This document shows, in pieces, positions 61,925 to 64,000 of a DNA stretch of 64,000 nt (position 1 is the first letter of the stretch; every line of letters starts with the position of its first letter). A program made the position numbers and the translations under genes. This stretch comes from Bacillota bacterium (lineage in GTDB: Bacteria; Bacillota; Clostridia; Lachnospirales; Bianqueaceae): assembly GCA_017442535.1 (NCBI GenBank), contig JAFRZL010000020.1:1-64000 (forward strand), read 5' to 3'. The notes under the pieces were generated by a model. The model saw nothing but the letters and a program-made list of their open reading frames with translations, was not told where the DNA came from and ran no database searches.

Positions 61925-62539
61925 TTGGAGAAAGCAAGTGTTCGCGCCGGAGTCATCCGCTGGGCCGTGCTGGCCGCGGCCGTGCTGGTTCTGGTCGCGC
62001 TGGATCAGTGGACCAAGGTCCTGGCGCTGCGTCATCTCGCGGGTCATACCAGCGTAGACGTTATCCCGGGATGGATCCGACTGACTTATGTGGAGAACAG
62101 AGGGGCAGCCTTTGGTATTTTTCAGGGCAGATCGTTCATCCTCGGTATTTTTTCAACAATTGCCGCGATTCTGATCATCTGGCTGTACGGCAGGATCCCC
62201 GTGGGTAAAGACACCGTGCTGGCGCGGATCTGCCTGATACTGATCCTTGCCGGAGCGATCGGCAACCAGCTGGACCGCCTGATCAGGACCTTTGTGGTCG
62301 ACATGATCGAATTCTATTTATTCTCTTTCCCGGTGTTCAATGTGGCGGATATGATGATCGTCATCGGCGGCATACTGATGTTTGTTCTAGCCTTCTTTTT
62401 CCCCAAACAGCTGGAGTCCATGATAGGAAATAAAGAAAAAAAGACCGCTGATAAGCCTGATGCGGCCTCCGAGGCTGCTCCGGAAGGAGCCCGGGAAGCA
62501 GAAATACAGGAAGCGGGGGATGATTCTTCCCATGGATGA
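61925..62539 (+). CDS. lspA: Lipoprotein signal peptidase
   Basis: This 204-residue membrane peptidase cuts the signal peptide from prolipoproteins. The family motifs are DQWTKVLAL (about residues 28-36), ENRGAAFGIF (about 57-66), GNQLDRLIR (catalytic Asp near 117) and FNVADMMIVIGG (catalytic Asp near 141). It starts with TTG at 61925 behind AGGAGG. A 45-residue acidic C-terminal tail (from KKTADKPDAASEAA) is longer than in most LspA. It would process the lipoproteins encoded in this window. The stop overlaps the rluD start. Confidence 0.95.
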   Translation: MEKASVRAGVIRWAVLAAAVLVLVALDQWTKVLALRHLAGHTSVDVIPGWIRLTYVENRGAAFGIFQGRSFILGIFSTIAAILIIWLYGRIPVGKDTVLARICLILILAGAIGNQLDRLIRTFVVDMIEFYLFSFPVFNVADMMIVIGGILMFVLAFFFPKQLESMIGNKEKKTADKPDAASEAAPEGAREAEIQEAGDDSSHG

Positions 62540-63500
62540 ACTTCTGAAGGTCAAAGCGGAGACTTCCGATCAGGGACAGCGGATCGATAAATTCCTGACC
62601 GATAATCTACCGGAACTGTCACGGTCCCGGATTCAGAAGCTGATCGATGAGGGACGTCTGGTGCGGACCGATGGGGGCGCATCGCTGCCAGTCACAAAGG
62701 CGGGAGACAGAATCAAGGGCACCGAGAGCTTTATCCTTTCACTGCCTCCTCCGGAACCCCTGGATGTGGAAGCGGAAGATATTCCTCTGGAAATCATCTA
62801 TGAAGATGAGGATCTGCTGGTTGTGAATAAGCCCCGCGGCATGGTGGTGCATCCCGCTCCCGGGAATTATTCGGGGACGCTTGTCAACGCGCTCCTGTAC
62901 CATTTTCAGGGCCATCTATCCGGGATCAACGGCGTGATGAGGCCGGGGATCGTTCACCGGATCGATAAGGATACGGCAGGTCTGCTGGTGGTCTGCAAAA
63001 CGGACCGGGCACATCAGGGGATGGCAGAGCTTCTCAAAGTGCATGATATTGACCGTGTATACCACGCGATCGTCTATGGCAATATCAGTGGGGAGGAGGG
63101 GACGGTGGACGCTCCCCTCGGCCGCGACCCTCAGGATCGCAAGAAAATGGCAGTCCGCAGCGACGGCCGGCGCGCGGTAACGCATTACCATGTGCTGGAG
63201 AGGTTCGGCAGCTTTACCTATCTTGAGGCAAGGCTCGAGACCGGACGCACCCATCAGATCCGCGTCCATATGAAGAGCCTGGGGCATCCGCTCCTGGGCG
63301 ATGTCGTATACGGCCCGGCTAAGGTCAGCGGACAGGCAGCGGGAATGCTCTCCGGCGTGCGCCGTGAGGATATTGCCGGGCAGATGCTGGTGGCTAAAGT
63401 GCTGGGATTCACCCATCCCGTCACAGGGGAGACGCTGCGCTTTGAAGCACCGCTTCCCGATTATTTCGAGAGAGTACTGCAGAGTTTACGGAGGGAATGA
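62532..63500 (+). CDS. RluD-type 23S rRNA pseudouridine synthase
   Basis: This 322-residue protein has an N-terminal S4 domain (QRIDKFLTDNLPELSRSRIQKL, about residues 14-35) and the catalytic domain with HRIDKDTAGLLV (about 145-156), whose Asp attacks uridine. Length is normal for RluD. I start at ATG 62532 (MDELLKVKAE), which fits the family's N-terminus; ATG 62520, behind AGGAAG, is a close alternative adding four residues. The first eight bases overlap lspA. The lspA-rluD pairing is common in Bacillota. Confidence 0.93.
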   Translation: MDELLKVKAETSDQGQRIDKFLTDNLPELSRSRIQKLIDEGRLVRTDGGASLPVTKAGDRIKGTESFILSLPPPEPLDVEAEDIPLEIIYEDEDLLVVNKPRGMVVHPAPGNYSGTLVNALLYHFQGHLSGINGVMRPGIVHRIDKDTAGLLVVCKTDRAHQGMAELLKVHDIDRVYHAIVYGNISGEEGTVDAPLGRDPQDRKKMAVRSDGRRAVTHYHVLERFGSFTYLEARLETGRTHQIRVHMKSLGHPLLGDVVYGPAKVSGQAAGMLSGVRREDIAGQMLVAKVLGFTHPVTGETLRFEAPLPDYFERVLQSLRRE

Positions 63501-63501
63501 C

Positions 63502-64000
63502 ATGCAGGCAATCAACCAATTAAAAACCTGGCTTCAGGCAAGCCTAAGCGCCGTATTTTTCGGAGGCGCGGGCGTCTCCACAGAGAGCGGGATCCCGGAT
63601 TTTCGCTCGGAAAAAGGGATCTATCGTACGATCAGTACTTACGGTGTGTCGCCGGAAGTGATCCTGTCCCATGATTTTCTGGAGGAAAAGCCGGAGATCT
63701 TCTATGATTATTACCGTAAGAACCTGATTTACCCGGACGCCGAGCCCAATAAGGCGCATCTGCAGCTGGCGGAGTGGGAGAGGCAGGGGCATCTTGCGGC
63801 AGTCGTGACGCAGAATATCGACGGACTGCATCAGAAGGCAGGCAGCCGGACGGTGCACGAACTGCATGGTTCGGTGCTGCGTAATTACTGCCTGCGCTGC
63901 GGACATAAATTCGGCCTCGAGATCGTAACCGAATCGGACGGAATCCCCCGCTGCCCTGAATGCGGAGGCTTTGTCCGGCCGGACGTGGTATTATACGGTG
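63502..64000 (+). CDS. cobB: Sir2-family NAD-dependent deacylase (start only)
   Basis: The reading frame is open from ATG 63502 to the window end, giving 166 residues; the gene runs off the right edge. The NAD-binding GAGVSTESGIPDFRS (about residues 23-37), TQNIDGLH, the catalytic His in HELHGSV (His122) and two zinc Cys pairs (YCLRCG and CPECGG) identify a sirtuin. It removes acyl groups from lysines using NAD. It starts one base after the rluD stop with GGAGGG upstream, so it belongs to the same operon. Confidence 0.95.
   Translation, partial: MQAINQLKTWLQASLSAVFFGGAGVSTESGIPDFRSEKGIYRTISTYGVSPEVILSHDFLEEKPEIFYDYYRKNLIYPDAEPNKAHLQLAEWERQGHLAAVVTQNIDGLHQKAGSRTVHELHGSVLRNYCLRCGHKFGLEIVTESDGIPRCPECGGFVRPDVVLYG

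Overview
The window looks like chromosomal DNA from an anaerobic Gram-positive bacterium of the Clostridia (Bacillota). The grounds are sigma-A-type promoters with TTGACA/TATAAT boxes and 16-18 bp spacers, strong AGGAGG ribosome binding sites with some TTG/GTG starts, a Gram-positive LexA box, lipoprotein signal peptides, a class B sortase, a Bacillota-type division (dcw) cluster with MraZ, SepF/YlmH genes and a MurE with the DNPR motif expected for meso-diaminopimelate peptidoglycan. I cannot name the genus. No rRNA, tRNA, CRISPR array, insertion sequence or phage gene was recognised, and no gap between genes exceeds 300 bases.

Layout. (1) 1-9.4 kb: a 31-bp-period palindromic repeat at the left edge, a GPH/MFS sugar carrier on the minus strand, and a divergent seven-gene sugar operon (nucleoside-hydrolase-like protein, two isomerase-type enzymes, split transketolase, FGGY kinase, second MFS carrier). 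(2) 9.4-13.3 kb, minus strand: membrane zincin, Na/phosphate cotransporter with PhoU-like tail, iron-type alcohol dehydrogenase. (3) 13.5-18.4 kb: a surface-type transglutaminase-like protein with an acyltransferase and a lipoprotein, then an SOS-controlled Y-family polymerase with a small partner. (4) 18.5-24.4 kb: glycerol-1-phosphate dehydrogenase (minus), then a plus-strand operon of PanE-like reductase, two Gfo/Idh/MocA oxidoreductases and a sulfatase. (5) 24.5-30.7 kb: XRE-cupin regulator plus potABCD (minus) and a divergent MATE pump. (6) 30.8-42 kb: mraZ-rsmH-ftsL-pbp-murE-murF-mraY-ftsW-ftsQ-ftsZ. (7) 42-55 kb: a maltodextrin/starch locus with surface lipoprotein, GH13 amylase, pullulanase, PH-domain and RDD membrane proteins, an unusually long ABC ATPase and MalEFG-type transporter. 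(8) 55-64 kb: membrane protein plus sortase B, YgjP-like metalloprotease, galactarate dehydratase, then HlyD-like protein-sepF-ylmH-lspA-rluD and the start of a Sir2 deacylase.

How the parts fit. Three catabolic loci (sugar operon, sulfatase operon, starch locus) point to life on complex plant or host glycans, with starch cut at the surface to maltodextrins that MalEFG imports. The two division blocks (dcw and sepF-ylmH-lspA-rluD) are recognisable but contracted: murD, murG, murC, ftsA, divIVA and ileS are not at their usual places.

The most interesting signals are the palindromic repeat family (1-93, with a degenerate copy at 24418), five MraZ-type boxes in exact 10-bp register in front of mraZ, the 628-residue MalK-like ATPase with extra OB-fold-like C-terminal modules, the split-transketolase operon of unknown substrate, and several structured leaders or intergenic inverted repeats.
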